From contig JAZNYK010000006.1 in NCBI GenBank assembly GCA_045594425.1, positions 62,001 to 126,000 of the forward strand: a DNA stretch of 64,000 bases, read 5' to 3'. The notes beneath the pieces were generated by a model. That model saw nothing but the letters and a program-made list of their open reading frames with translations. It was not told the DNA's origin and did no database searches. A program made the translations under genes and the position numbers. Every line of letters starts with the position of its first letter. The first letter of the stretch is position 1. Source of the stretch: RGIG1681 sp045594425. GTDB taxonomy: Bacteria; Bacillota; Clostridia; Christensenellales; UBA1242. This document shows, piece by piece, positions 35,291-43,196 of this stretch.

Positions 35291-36112
35291 ATGACTGATT
35301 ATTACTTGGATTTCATGAAAGAACAATTAGAAAAAGCAAAAAATAACAAATGGCACAAAAGTGATGTTTATTTTGATGAAAACACTTTTTTAAAAGAAAT
35401 AAAAAATACTAAATACAAAGTTGGAATATCTTCAAAAAGTATTAAGGAAATCAAACTTTTGTTAAACACTCCCCACAGCGATGTTAAGTTTAGTGATTGT
35501 GATGAAAACTTGATTATTTTAGGCAGAGCCAATAGTTATGCTGATAGAGATTATAAATTTTTTATAAACACACAAAATGCTCTTTCAAGTATAACAACAA
35601 AAAACAGTTTGTTTATTAACTACACAGGTCATTGTGGTTCGGTTGGAGCAGCACTGTCTTCAAACAAAATTCCTTTGATTTGGGTGCTCAACTTAAGTGA
35701 TGATGCACGAGCAGAAAAAAGAGTTATCGAACAATTGCAAGACTACTTTTCAGAACTTTCAACACAACCAACGCACAATAATCACTGTTTTGGACTCATG
35801 CTAGAATGTCCACATGGCGATTTTGAAACATTTGACATTAAAAACTTTCCAACAATAAAATTTTTAAAAGAAAACAACATAAAAAACGTGTATGTTTTTG
35901 TGGAAGAACCTGCAGAAACATCTGTAATTTTTGATGATTATAACTTCTATCACGATGGTTTTAAAGAATATTTGGTCAATTTGAAATCTAATTTCAATTT
36001 AAAACTGATTTCCGTAGACGAAAAATCAGACCAAGAAAAACTTGAAGTAAAAAAACAAAAATTAAAAGACGTTAAAATCTATTATTCAAACTTTAATTGC
36101 AAAAAAATATAG
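35291..36112 (+). CDS. Hypothetical soluble protein
   Basis: Not recognised. The protein of 273 residues has no membrane segment. It appears to be an alpha/beta protein with the pieces NLIILGRANSYADRDYKFFIN, FINYTGHCGSVGAALSSNKIPLIWVL and a cysteine-histidine pair in NNHCFGLMLECPHGDFE. The TGHCGS turn resembles a small-ligand or catalytic loop, but no family can be named. Only a weak GTGAG precedes the ATG. It is monocistronic, with its own promoter and a shared terminator. Confidence 0.68.
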   Translation: MTDYYLDFMKEQLEKAKNNKWHKSDVYFDENTFLKEIKNTKYKVGISSKSIKEIKLLLNTPHSDVKFSDCDENLIILGRANSYADRDYKFFINTQNALSSITTKNSLFINYTGHCGSVGAALSSNKIPLIWVLNLSDDARAEKRVIEQLQDYFSELSTQPTHNNHCFGLMLECPHGDFETFDIKNFPTIKFLKENNIKNVYVFVEEPAETSVIFDDYNFYHDGFKEYLVNLKSNFNLKLISVDEKSDQEKLEVKKQKLKDVKIYYSNFNCKKI

Positions 36113-36113
36113 A

Positions 36114-36145
36114 CTAAAAAAGGAAGGTGTAAACCTTCCTTTTTA
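36114..36145. terminator. Bidirectional terminator
   Basis: Stem AAAAAGGAAGGT / ACCTTCCTTTTT with loop GTAA between convergent genes. Confidence 0.9.
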
Positions 36146-36721
36146 TTCTGGTTGAGCTTGTTGTGCTTGTGCTTCCATTCTCATTTGTTCGATGTTAATA
36201 CCAATTTCTTCAAGTTGTTTAGCAGCTTCTGCTTTATTTTCAGAAAGAATAATTGGTTTTCCAACAAGGGCTTTTGCCCTATCAATAATTGACATTTCTT
36301 CAACATATTTTTCTGCTGGCACTGGCAAAGCACATTTTTTGCTATAAATACCAAGTGGAGTTCCAGGTCTGATTAAACCTTTTTCTTTTTTTCCAAGAAC
36401 CGCTATATTTTCAGGGCTCAAACCAATCAATTTCAAATCACTAGCTGTAACATAGCCACTTCCTACAATTGATGAATGCAAACTTGCTTTGGTTCTGTAT
36501 GAACATGCAAATTTTTCAAAATCCTCATCAACAACGACAAGTTGACCGTCTTTTGTTGCATATTTGCCATCTTCTTGTTTTGTTACTAAAATTGGCTTTC
36601 TTTTAACAATAACATGATGCAAATCTTCACCAAAAGTTTCATATTGCACAAATGGTTCAATATTTTGAACAACTTCCTCTACTTCAAACACATAATATTC
36701 ATTTTTCATAGTTTTTTTCAT
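36143..36721 (-). CDS. Hypothetical soluble protein
   Basis: Not recognised. 192 residues with no membrane helix. The first 75 look beta-rich, the middle contains an ordered segment (IVGSGYVTASDLKLIGLSPENIAVLGKKEKG), and the end is helical with a Gln/Ala-rich tail (MRMEAQAQQAQPE). GGGAG lies 9 bases before the ATG. It is monocistronic. Neighbours do not suggest a role. Confidence 0.65.
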   Translation of the reverse strand: MKKTMKNEYYVFEVEEVVQNIEPFVQYETFGEDLHHVIVKRKPILVTKQEDGKYATKDGQLVVVDEDFEKFACSYRTKASLHSSIVGSGYVTASDLKLIGLSPENIAVLGKKEKGLIRPGTPLGIYSKKCALPVPAEKYVEEMSIIDRAKALVGKPIILSENKAEAAKQLEEIGINIEQMRMEAQAQQAQPE

Positions 36722-36795
36722 AATTATATCTCCCTTAATAACACTATAATTTCTTTTAGTATTTTTGTCAACGTCATAAAACTATTTTTTAACTA

Positions 36796-36836
36796 AAAAA
36801 AATTCCAACTCGTTCGAGTTGGAAATTTTGGCTCCG
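36796..36836 (-). repeat. Terminator plus tRNA 3'-end-like repeat, copy A
   Basis: Hairpin TTCCAACTC / GAGTTGGAA followed by ATTTTGGCTCC. It matches copy B at 37500-37541 (hairpin plus the 3' end of tRNA-Asn with CCA) in the same orientation with only a few changes. It also serves as terminator for the 36865 gene. Copies A and B flank that gene. Confidence 0.6.
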
Positions 36837-36864
36837 AAACAATATTGAAAATATGCGCAGGAAT

Positions 36865-37443
36865 TTATTTTTTACCAATATTCCAAAGGTAAAAATCTAT
36901 TTTTTTATATTTGCTAACCCATATATAATTAGGGAATTGCTTATCAAACAACTCAATTGCTTTTTGTCCATCGGCACTATTGATAATTTCTGTTATTTTA
37001 TCTGTTAAGTTTTGATATGCCTTAATATACGCATCAATTGAATTATTTTCAACTTTTATTCCTAATGCTGAAACCACTTGACTATCCCATATAGGATAAT
37101 TTGGGTTTATTGTTGTCAATAACTTACTTGCAAATGAAACCTCATTAGTTGCGGCAAATCCATTTGGGTTTTTATTGCTTTTTCTTACTTTATGTTCCCA
37201 TGAAGAAAGTTTTTTTAATATATCACTAAAAGCAATGTCTTCTCTGTGTTTTATCACATTCATATAATTGTAAAATTGATTCAACCAAACTTTATCTCTT
37301 CTAACTTTATAATAATAAGTAAAATTTTTTTGATATTCCGGTGAATTTATTTTTTCGATATCTAGCGTTTTTTTGTATGCTGTTAAACCACAAGCATCTT
37401 CTAAACTTTTCATTAATATTTTTGCAATATTGTCTATTTTCAT
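36865..37443 (-). CDS. Hypothetical protein between tRNA-3'-end repeats
   Basis: Not confidently recognised. 192 residues, basic, all-helical look, no membrane helix. SFASKLLTTINPNYPIWDSQVVSALG faintly recalls the helix-hairpin-helix core of OGG-fold DNA glycosylase-like proteins, in which a PxFPIxD-like turn follows a helix. I chose the ATG at 37443 because AAGGA lies about 10 bases upstream; codons further upstream lack such a site. The gene sits between direct repeats of a tRNA 3' end with its terminator. Its codon use (many TTA, ATA and AAT codons) is more AT-rich than the neighbours, which suggests acquisition. Confidence 0.65.
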   Translation of the reverse strand: MKIDNIAKILMKSLEDACGLTAYKKTLDIEKINSPEYQKNFTYYYKVRRDKVWLNQFYNYMNVIKHREDIAFSDILKKLSSWEHKVRKSNKNPNGFAATNEVSFASKLLTTINPNYPIWDSQVVSALGIKVENNSIDAYIKAYQNLTDKITEIINSADGQKAIELFDKQFPNYIWVSKYKKIDFYLWNIGKK

Positions 37444-37499
37444 AGGTGTATTTTCCTTGATGTTTTCAATCATTATATAACATTTCAAAATTTTTTGCA

Positions 37500-37541
37500 A
37501 AAAAAATTCTAACTCATTCGAGTTAGAATTATTTTGGCTCC
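37500..37541 (-). repeat. tRNA-Asn terminator and tRNA 3'-end, copy B
   Basis: Hairpin ATTCTAACTC / GAGTTAGAAT directly downstream of tRNA-Asn, overlapping its 3' end (TGGCTCC). It is the intact counterpart of copy A at 36796-36836. Confidence 0.65.
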
Positions 37542-37609
37542 CCAGGTTGGGTTCGAACCAACGGCCTATCGATTAACAGTCGAGTGCTCCACCACTGAGC
37601 TACTGGGGA
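37535..37609 (-). tRNA. tRNA-Asn (anticodon GTT), CCA encoded
   Basis: Full cloverleaf on the minus strand: 5' acceptor TCCCCAG pairs with CTGGGGA, discriminator G and encoded CCA. The D arm is AGCTCAGTGGTGGAGC, the anticodon stem-loop TCGACTGTTAATCGA with GTT, and the T arm GTTGGTTCGAACCCAAC. The terminator hairpin follows at once. It pairs functionally with asnS at 45-46 kb. Confidence 0.95.
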
Positions 37610-37728
37610 ATATTAAGTTTTTGTTCAGCAGAACAATGGTATTATATAACACACTTAAAATAAATGCAACACTTTTTTGCAAATTTTTTAAAAATATTTT
37701 TTATTTGGAATTCTGTTTTAATTATAAA

Positions 37729-37758
37729 CAAAAAACACGGTTTTATCCGTGTTTTTGT
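37729..37758 (-). terminator. PHP gene terminator
   Basis: Stem AAAAACACGG / CCGTGTTTTT with loop TTTTAT after the stop at 37758. Confidence 0.85.
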
Positions 37759-38654
37759 TATTCTGCTTTTAAATTTTTTAATATCCTTTTTATTTCAGGA
37801 CCTGAAATTTTAAATGATTTGTTTGAAAATCCAACATTTGGCCTGATGTTATCAAAAGCATGAAAATCTGAACCAATCGTCACAAAATATCCATTTGATT
37901 TAGCAAAATTGTTCCAAAATTTAGTTTCATCAATTTCTTGCTCTTCCCTATTAACATACAAATAATTAGCCTCAATTCCATCAGCATTCATCTGTTTTGC
38001 TAACTTTAAAACCCAATCGGCATCAACACCATCTTCATGCTTATATGCCACTGGATGAGCCATAACAACCAACCCACCAGCGTCATGAATAATTTTGCTG
38101 GCATCAATTGGCGAAATGCTAAACTTTTCAACAAATGCAGGGCATCCTTCATTCATCACGGTTTCAATAAACTCACCTTTTGTTGGAATATGCCCAAAAT
38201 TATCAAGCAACAACTTGACGTTATCTTCATTTGAAATTACATCAAGTGAAATGTGGGCTTTTGTAACTGCTGGAAGTTCCTGAAGTTTTTGAACATCAAG
38301 TTTATAACCAAGTTCTGCAAGTTTGCTAGCAACATTCAAAAGATAGTCTTGCCTTGCATTGCGAAGTTTTGAAAGTGTTGTTTGCAAGTTCTCGTTTTTC
38401 AAATCGAAGTTATATCCAAGAACATGAACCCCAACACCTTTAAACTTTGTTGACATTTCAACCGCTGGAATAACTTGTATGCTGTTTAATTTAGCATAAG
38501 AAATAAACTCGTTTGTATAAGCAAAAGTGCTGTCATGGTCAGCAATTGCAATCACTGAAACATTGTTCTTTTTTGCTTCATCAATAATTTCATTTGGTGA
38601 AAGCGCACCATCTGAACAAGTTGTGTGAATATGCAAATCTATAATTCTCTCCAT
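37758..38654 (-). CDS. PHP-domain phosphoesterase (RNase AM / YciV-like)
   Basis: Metal-dependent phosphoesterase of the PHP family. Relatives such as YciV/RNase AM release 5' nucleotides and hydrolyse 3',5'-nucleoside bisphosphates. The motifs are in order: DLHIHTTCSDG (residues 6-16), AIADHDS, PAVEMS, the AH of KAHIS, MAHPV and GSDFHAFD near residue 265. At 298 residues it matches this subgroup, with the PHP domain split by a helical insertion. The start overlaps the end of the upstream CxxC-protein gene by 16 bases, so translation is coupled. Confidence 0.88.
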   Translation of the reverse strand: MERIIDLHIHTTCSDGALSPNEIIDEAKKNNVSVIAIADHDSTFAYTNEFISYAKLNSIQVIPAVEMSTKFKGVGVHVLGYNFDLKNENLQTTLSKLRNARQDYLLNVASKLAELGYKLDVQKLQELPAVTKAHISLDVISNEDNVKLLLDNFGHIPTKGEFIETVMNEGCPAFVEKFSISPIDASKIIHDAGGLVVMAHPVAYKHEDGVDADWVLKLAKQMNADGIEANYLYVNREEQEIDETKFWNNFAKSNGYFVTIGSDFHAFDNIRPNVGFSNKSFKISGPEIKRILKNLKAE

Positions 38655-39625
38655 GATTCAATCCTTTCTTCATAAAGTTTTTCCATAACACCTGGTTTTC
38701 CATCACGACTTCTTGCGGTTCTTATTCTGTTTTTAACCGCTGGTGAAGAAACTTGGTCTAAAAAGTGTCTTAAAGTTGTCATTGAATATTTTGTTGCAAT
38801 TTCTTTTCTTGTTTCATTTAAAAGAGTCTGCATTTCATCATCTAACTTAAATTCTGTAAAACTAAACAAATAATCAAACACAAAGTTATATGCTTCATCA
38901 TCTTTTTGCCATTTTTTGCGCAATGAATCTGGATGAATTGGCAAGAAAGGTTTGCTTCCATGACGATAACAATGGTCTAACACATCAGGAACTTGACTAA
39001 TAAGTGTGTAAATTGTGAGTCTATCAATCAAGTGTGTGTCAATTGGCAACTTTTTATTTGGAACTTTTCCACCCTTTAGGGCATTAACAATTTCTTCAAG
39101 TTCATAAATTGTTTGAACTGGGTCAACATCTGATGTTTTAAAACCATGGCTTGCGAGTGATTTTGCAACAATTTCTTTCATATATTCCATGTCACTATCT
39201 TCACAAATCATCCACATATCCATATCAGGAAGCCTGTTGATGAGTTTTCTTGGTTTTAATGCATCTTCCATGCCTGGACAAGCCTTGCAAATAGCCTTAA
39301 GGTCTGGCATGGTAAACTTGCGTTCATCCAAACATCTTGCACAACGCCATTCAGAAAAATCACTTTCTTCAACATGATGAATCAACTCGTCATTATAACG
39401 AATTTGTTCGCCAATAATTGGAAATGCACTAGTAAAATCTTTATTAATTGCATAAAATGGATACCCTGTTCCAAATGTTCCCATACATTCTTTAATAAGA
39501 GCACCAATTTTGTTATACGCAATAATATTGCTCACAATATATTGCTTTTTTATGTCTGAATCTAAAAACTCAAATTCTGTTGAAATGATTCCTGGTTTTT
39601 TTGCAAATTCAATAGGTTCTTTCAT
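38639..39625 (-). CDS. Hypothetical protein with two CxxC pairs
   Basis: Not recognised. 328 residues, soluble. CARCLDERKF and CKACPG (residues about 95-116) form a likely zinc site flanked by Trp and Met. The DMDMWMICEDSDMEYM segment and a helical C-terminal half follow. GGGGGA lies 7 bases before the ATG, and the promoter is consensus. It overlaps the PHP phosphoesterase gene by 16 bases, so a joint role in nucleotide or RNA turnover is possible but inferred only from the overlap. Confidence 0.72.
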   Translation of the reverse strand: MKEPIEFAKKPGIISTEFEFLDSDIKKQYIVSNIIAYNKIGALIKECMGTFGTGYPFYAINKDFTSAFPIIGEQIRYNDELIHHVEESDFSEWRCARCLDERKFTMPDLKAICKACPGMEDALKPRKLINRLPDMDMWMICEDSDMEYMKEIVAKSLASHGFKTSDVDPVQTIYELEEIVNALKGGKVPNKKLPIDTHLIDRLTIYTLISQVPDVLDHCYRHGSKPFLPIHPDSLRKKWQKDDEAYNFVFDYLFSFTEFKLDDEMQTLLNETRKEIATKYSMTTLRHFLDQVSSPAVKNRIRTARSRDGKPGVMEKLYEERIESWREL

Positions 39626-39651
39626 AAAATTTCCCCCTTCACATTACTTTA

Positions 39652-39680
39652 AGTTTAACAGCCACACAAAGATTTGTCAA
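39652..39680 (-). promoter_or_regulatory. Promoter of CxxC protein / PHP operon
   Basis: Minus strand TTGACA (39680-39675), 17-base spacer, TAAACT (39657-39652). Confidence 0.65.
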
Positions 39681-39713
39681 CATCAAAAGTTATGAAGATA
39701 TATCAAAAATAAA

Positions 39714-39740
39714 AAAATATGCTGCATTCAGCATATTTTT
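39714..39740 (-). terminator. Terminator after the 39743 kinase-like gene
   Basis: Stem AAATATGCTG / CAGCATATTT with loop CATT and a T-run. Confidence 0.85.
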
Positions 39741-39742
39741 AT

Positions 39743-40642
39743 TTACCCAATTTTTTTAAGTTGTTCAGTTGTAGTGGCACTTTGTTTTTCACTTTCTTCA
39801 AATTGAACAATTGATTCTAACGGAATTGGTTCCATAGGCATTCCAGGAGCAACGTCATTAGACATTGCAACAAACGAATCCACAAGCCCGCTTTGTTTGT
39901 TTTTTAAGAACCTAACAAATGTCAAAAATGGATTATCGTTAATTGCCTTTATGTCCTGAAACGGAATAAGTCTGCTTGGTCTGCCTGACAAATACTCATC
40001 AACATACCTATAAAAATTACGTTCAATACACTTTTTTATCGGAAGGTCAACATAGGCAAGCCCAACAAAATACCCTTTAGATTTTAAATCTGTTAAAATT
40101 TTTTCAATGCTATAATAATTTACGCCAGTTTTTGGTATAACCAAGTTATATCCGTGGTCACTGGCAAGCGAAATGATTTGTTTTGAAAGCATACTTGCTT
40201 CTTCATGAATTTGTGTTGTGCCTTTGCCATTATCAAACTCAAACATAAGCCCAGGCATTGTTCCATATCCTTGTTTGATATAGTCAACATCAACAACAAA
40301 AGCGTGGTCATTTTCAAGCAAACTTTTGCAAAATGACGACTTGCCTGAAGCAATCTGACCAAGAACTACAATTGCCGTTTTTTCTTTTTTTGCATCTGCA
40401 AACTCTTCAAAATAATCTTCAACAATTTGATTGCGAAGTTCTTTTCTTTCATCTGTGTTAATGCTTATTGTTGGAAACTTTGCTCTTGATTCAATTTCTT
40501 CAGATTGAATTCTTATCATTTCTTGCAAAGTTTGAACATCAATGTTCATCTTTTCAGCAACTTTTTTCATACCGTCATCAATCCAAGCATCAACTTCTTC
40601 TTCGCTAAAGTTTTGCAATGAATGCAGTTTAAAATTAACCAT
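39743..40642 (-). CDS. Zeta-toxin-like P-loop kinase
   Basis: P-loop protein resembling the zeta toxin/AAA_33 kinases, which phosphorylate UDP-N-acetylglucosamine or similar substrates. It shows IVVLGQIASGKSSF (about residues 88-101), VVDVDYIKQGYG, HEEASMLSKQII, LVIPKTGVNY and GLAYVDLPIKKCIERNFYR. The N-terminal 80 residues are helical and acidic; the C-terminal tail is Gln/Thr-rich. The 299 residues fit the family. AAAGGA precedes the ATG. It follows the 40677 gene by 34 bases and no epsilon-type antitoxin is visible, so a housekeeping kinase is as likely as a toxin. Confidence 0.72.
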   Translation of the reverse strand: MVNFKLHSLQNFSEEEVDAWIDDGMKKVAEKMNIDVQTLQEMIRIQSEEIESRAKFPTISINTDERKELRNQIVEDYFEEFADAKKEKTAIVVLGQIASGKSSFCKSLLENDHAFVVDVDYIKQGYGTMPGLMFEFDNGKGTTQIHEEASMLSKQIISLASDHGYNLVIPKTGVNYYSIEKILTDLKSKGYFVGLAYVDLPIKKCIERNFYRYVDEYLSGRPSRLIPFQDIKAINDNPFLTFVRFLKNKQSGLVDSFVAMSNDVAPGMPMEPIPLESIVQFEESEKQSATTTEQLKKIG

Positions 40643-40676
40643 CGCCTTTTCCTTTGAGTATTTGTTTTGTTAATTT

Positions 40677-41255
40677 TTAAATTTTTTGTTTTTCTTCATC
40701 CATCATTTGTGGTTTTGTGCACTTTTTAAAGTTACACTCTGGGTTTAATTGTTTCAAAACCATATCATGGTTTGCAAGTATCACCTTAATATCGTTTGGA
40801 AGGCTATGAAACCCGTTATAGACTTCGCTATCATCAGATTTTGACGTAAACACCTGACATCTGCCATAAGAACCACTAACAAGCATCACAATAAACTCAA
40901 AGTTTCCATTTGGTTTTTGCTTTGTTATGTGATAATGCGCATAACCTGCCTCATATGGCACAAACTTTGGCATCCCATTAATATGAATAATATCAAAATA
41001 ACCATCTGCTGAAACAAGACAGTTGCCATTGAATGATTCAACCTTGCCTTCTAAACAATATCCAAAGTCTGGATGGTCTGTGGCTTCCAATTTAACATTG
41101 CAATGAATAGACTGACCTTCTGGTGTCAAATTTGTTTTTGGGGCGTTTGCATAATTTAAAAACTTTCTTTGTTCTCTTTCAAATTGTTCTACATTTGATT
41201 TTTTTAAAAACGATTCACTTTTTTTCTTTCTTTTTAGTTTAAAAAACAAGCCCAT
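40677..41255 (-). CDS. Hypothetical soluble protein
   Basis: Not recognised. 192 residues: a very basic N-terminal 20, then a compact beta-rich domain (about 45-160) with paired cysteines (HCNVKLEATDHPDFGYC) and a C-terminal CNFKKC. The ATG at 41255 has AAAGGGG about 10 bases upstream and is chosen over a GTG three codons earlier. It is the first gene of a two-gene unit with the zeta-like kinase, so it is the obvious candidate for a partner or antitoxin, although it does not resemble epsilon. Confidence 0.65.
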   Translation of the reverse strand: MGLFFKLKRKKKSESFLKKSNVEQFEREQRKFLNYANAPKTNLTPEGQSIHCNVKLEATDHPDFGYCLEGKVESFNGNCLVSADGYFDIIHINGMPKFVPYEAGYAHYHITKQKPNGNFEFIVMLVSGSYGRCQVFTSKSDDSEVYNGFHSLPNDIKVILANHDMVLKQLNPECNFKKCTKPQMMDEEKQKI

Positions 41256-41280
41256 AACACTCACCCCTTTATCCTATTAA

Positions 41281-41309
41281 ATATTAACATACTTTATTTG
41301 ATTTGTAAA
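41281..41309 (-). promoter_or_regulatory. Promoter of the 41255-39743 two-gene unit
   Basis: Minus strand TTTACA (41309-41304), 17-base spacer, TAATAT (41286-41281). Confidence 0.5.
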
Positions 41310-41351
41310 TATCTAAAAATAATAGATTTACTAATAATTTTATTATTTTAT

Positions 41352-41380
41352 TTGGAATATCATATTGTGTATGGTAAAAT
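41352..41380 (+). promoter_or_regulatory. mntP promoter
   Basis: TTGGAA (41352-41357), 17-base spacer ending TGG, TAAAAT (41375-41380). The leader is about 58 bases, too short for a yybP-ykoY manganese riboswitch. Confidence 0.5.
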
Positions 41381-41444
41381 TGTTCATATTCAAAAAATGA
41401 AGACTTTGCTTTAAAATAAAATCATTAAAAGAAGATAAATTATT

Positions 41445-42005
41445 ATGAAAATTTATGAAATTTTGCTAATTGGCTTAAGCGTTGCAATGGACGCTTTTGC
41501 AGTGTCTGTGTGCAAAGGCATCACATCACAAAAGAAAGTTAAAACTGCCGTCATCTGTGGAATTTGGTTTGCTGTTTTTCAAATGCTTATGCCAACAATT
41601 GGATACTTTTTAGGTTCTGCATTTGCTGGATATATTGAATCTTTTGACCACTGGGTTGTGTTTGCCCTTTTGCTAATTCTCGGTTTAAATATGCTAAAAG
41701 AAGCCCTTTCAAAAAAACAAGATGATGAAGATTTAAAATGCGATACATCCTTCAAAAGTATGCTTCCACTTGCTCTTGCAACCAGCATTGATGCCCTTGC
41801 AGTTGGAGTTTCAATGGCTCTTGTAAAAACAAATCTTGTGCTTTCAATCAGCATTATTGGTGCAATAACGTTTGTTTTATGCTTTATTGGTGGAGTGATT
41901 GGTCAAAAACTTGGTGAAAAACACAAAAAAATCGCATCAATTTTTGGAGCGATTGTTCTTATTGCACTTGGCATAAAAATCTTGATTGAACACTTGTTTT
42001 TCTAA
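41445..42005 (+). CDS. mntP: Manganese efflux pump MntP
   Basis: Six-helix exporter of the LysE superfamily that removes excess manganese. It has the two internally repeated halves: GLSVAMDAFAVSVCKG near the N-terminus and ATSIDALAVGVSMAL in the second half, each carrying the conserved Asp, and GGVIGQKLG before the last helix. The 186 residues are the standard length. Only a weak GAAGAT is seen before the ATG. Two more metal-handling genes (the CDF and the zinc protease) lie elsewhere in the window. Confidence 0.95.
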   Translation: MKIYEILLIGLSVAMDAFAVSVCKGITSQKKVKTAVICGIWFAVFQMLMPTIGYFLGSAFAGYIESFDHWVVFALLLILGLNMLKEALSKKQDDEDLKCDTSFKSMLPLALATSIDALAVGVSMALVKTNLVLSISIIGAITFVLCFIGGVIGQKLGEKHKKIASIFGAIVLIALGIKILIEHLFF

Positions 42006-42059
42006 AAATTTCAACTAGAGTGATAAACAAAACTAATTTTGAATATAAATTTCTTGTTT

Positions 42060-42087
42060 AGGCAGAAGATTGATTCTGCCTTTTTGT
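42060..42087 (+). terminator. mntP terminator
   Basis: Stem AGGCAGAA / TTCTGCCT followed by TTTTTG. The hairpin contains the -35 of the next gene's promoter. Confidence 0.8.
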
Positions 42088-42099
42088 TTGGGCTATAAT
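42070..42099 (+). promoter_or_regulatory. Promoter of the 42151 zeta-like gene
   Basis: TTGATT (42070-42075) inside the mntP terminator hairpin, 18-base spacer, TATAAT (42094-42099). Confidence 0.5.
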
Positions 42100-42150
42100 T
42101 AGGCAGGGTTAAAACCCTCAACTTCGATTAAAAATTTTTGGAGGTGTTTT

Positions 42151-43110
42151 ATGAACAGTTCTGAAGTTTCTAGTTTAATTGAACAATACAAACTCACACA
42201 AAACGAAAAACTTGAAGTTGCCAGCAAAATTTACGCTGACTTAACCTACGGCAAAAAACAAAGCACAAACCCAACAGCAATTATTGTTGCCGGTCAACCA
42301 GGAGCCGGAAAAACAAATCTTGCAAACCTAACACAAAATCAATTTCCTGGAGCAATCATTATTGATATTGATAATTTTAGACATTATCACCCACATTTTC
42401 AAACTATCAAAACAAACCATCCAGAACAATTTGCAACCTTAACAAACAAATTTATTTCAGAGATGAGTGCAATTGTTTCTGACTGGCTTATGAATTCTGG
42501 TTTTGACTTGATTTTACACAAAACATTTAAAACCGATGAAGTTGTTTATGACACTATTGAACCACTCAAAATGAACGGCTATAATGTTATTATTCGCTCA
42601 CTTGCAGTAAACAATCTTGAAAGCAAAATATCAGCGATGGAACGTTCTCAATTTGAACGTGAAGTTTCTGGTCTTTGCAGATTTATTAACTTTGATTTGC
42701 ATGATAGTGCATACAAGGGTTTGCCAAATATCGTTGACGACCTTGAATCTTATGTTCTTGTTGACGCATCACAAGTTTATGTTAGAGGAAACATTTTGCG
42801 TGACCCAATTTTAATATATTCAAATGTTCTAACTGGCGAACAAAAATCACCTTATGTTATTCCTTTTAATTTAGAGGGCTACACATCATCTAAAGACGCT
42901 ATAGACAAAGGCAGAAAAATGCGAAGTGCAGACCTACAAAAATATTATCCTGCAAGGTTAAAAGCACTCAAACTTAACGCAGCAACATTCGAAGAAGTTG
43001 AACTTTTGAAAAAACTTGAACAACAATGCACCGCAGCAAACATTCAAATGCTCACCCATCAAAACAGACCAACTTTTTCACAAACAAATGTTGCACTTCA
43101 ACCACAATAA
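42151..43110 (+). CDS. Zeta-toxin family kinase
   Basis: Closest in the window to a zeta toxin. IIVAGQPGAGKTNLAN is the P-loop (residues about 44-59). IIDIDNFRHYHPHF follows (zeta: D-x-D-x-[FL]-R-x2-HP), then EMSAIVSDWLMNSGFDLILHKTFK and RSLAVNNLESKISAMERSQFE. Zeta proteins phosphorylate UDP-N-acetylglucosamine and block wall synthesis. At 319 residues it is full length. GGAGGTG lies 5 bases before the ATG. No antitoxin gene is adjacent; it sits alone between mntP and the Sua5-type gene with its own promoter and terminator. Confidence 0.85.
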   Translation: MNSSEVSSLIEQYKLTQNEKLEVASKIYADLTYGKKQSTNPTAIIVAGQPGAGKTNLANLTQNQFPGAIIIDIDNFRHYHPHFQTIKTNHPEQFATLTNKFISEMSAIVSDWLMNSGFDLILHKTFKTDEVVYDTIEPLKMNGYNVIIRSLAVNNLESKISAMERSQFEREVSGLCRFINFDLHDSAYKGLPNIVDDLESYVLVDASQVYVRGNILRDPILIYSNVLTGEQKSPYVIPFNLEGYTSSKDAIDKGRKMRSADLQKYYPARLKALKLNAATFEEVELLKKLEQQCTAANIQMLTHQNRPTFSQTNVALQPQ

Positions 43111-43114
43111 AAAC

Positions 43115-43145
43115 AAAAACATCAACGCTTTGTTGATGTTTTTTA
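43115..43145 (+). terminator. Terminator after the zeta-like gene
   Basis: Stem ACATCAAC / GTTGATGT, loop GCTTT, T-run. Confidence 0.85.
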
Positions 43146-43174
43146 TTGTATATTTTTCTTCATGGTGCTAAAAT
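43146..43174 (+). promoter_or_regulatory. Promoter of the Sua5-type gene
   Basis: TTGTAT (43146-43151), 17-base spacer, TAAAAT (43169-43174). Confidence 0.5.
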
Positions 43175-43196
43175 GTGTGAGTGTAAAGGAAAAACT

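Noticed and set aside
36796..36836. Inverted repeats as insertion-sequence ends
   Set aside because: The copies at 36.8 and 37.5 kb are in direct, not inverted, orientation, each is a rho-independent terminator, and the gene between them is not a transposase.
37534..37863. Plus-strand open frame starting MAPQVGFEPTAYRLTVECSTTELLG
   Set aside because: It is the well-known artefact of translating the antisense of a tRNA (here tRNA-Asn); it then runs into the antisense of the PHP gene.
41381..41444. Manganese riboswitch (yybP-ykoY) before mntP
   Set aside because: The leader predicted from the promoter is about 58 bases and lacks the conserved riboswitch core and any terminator-like switch.
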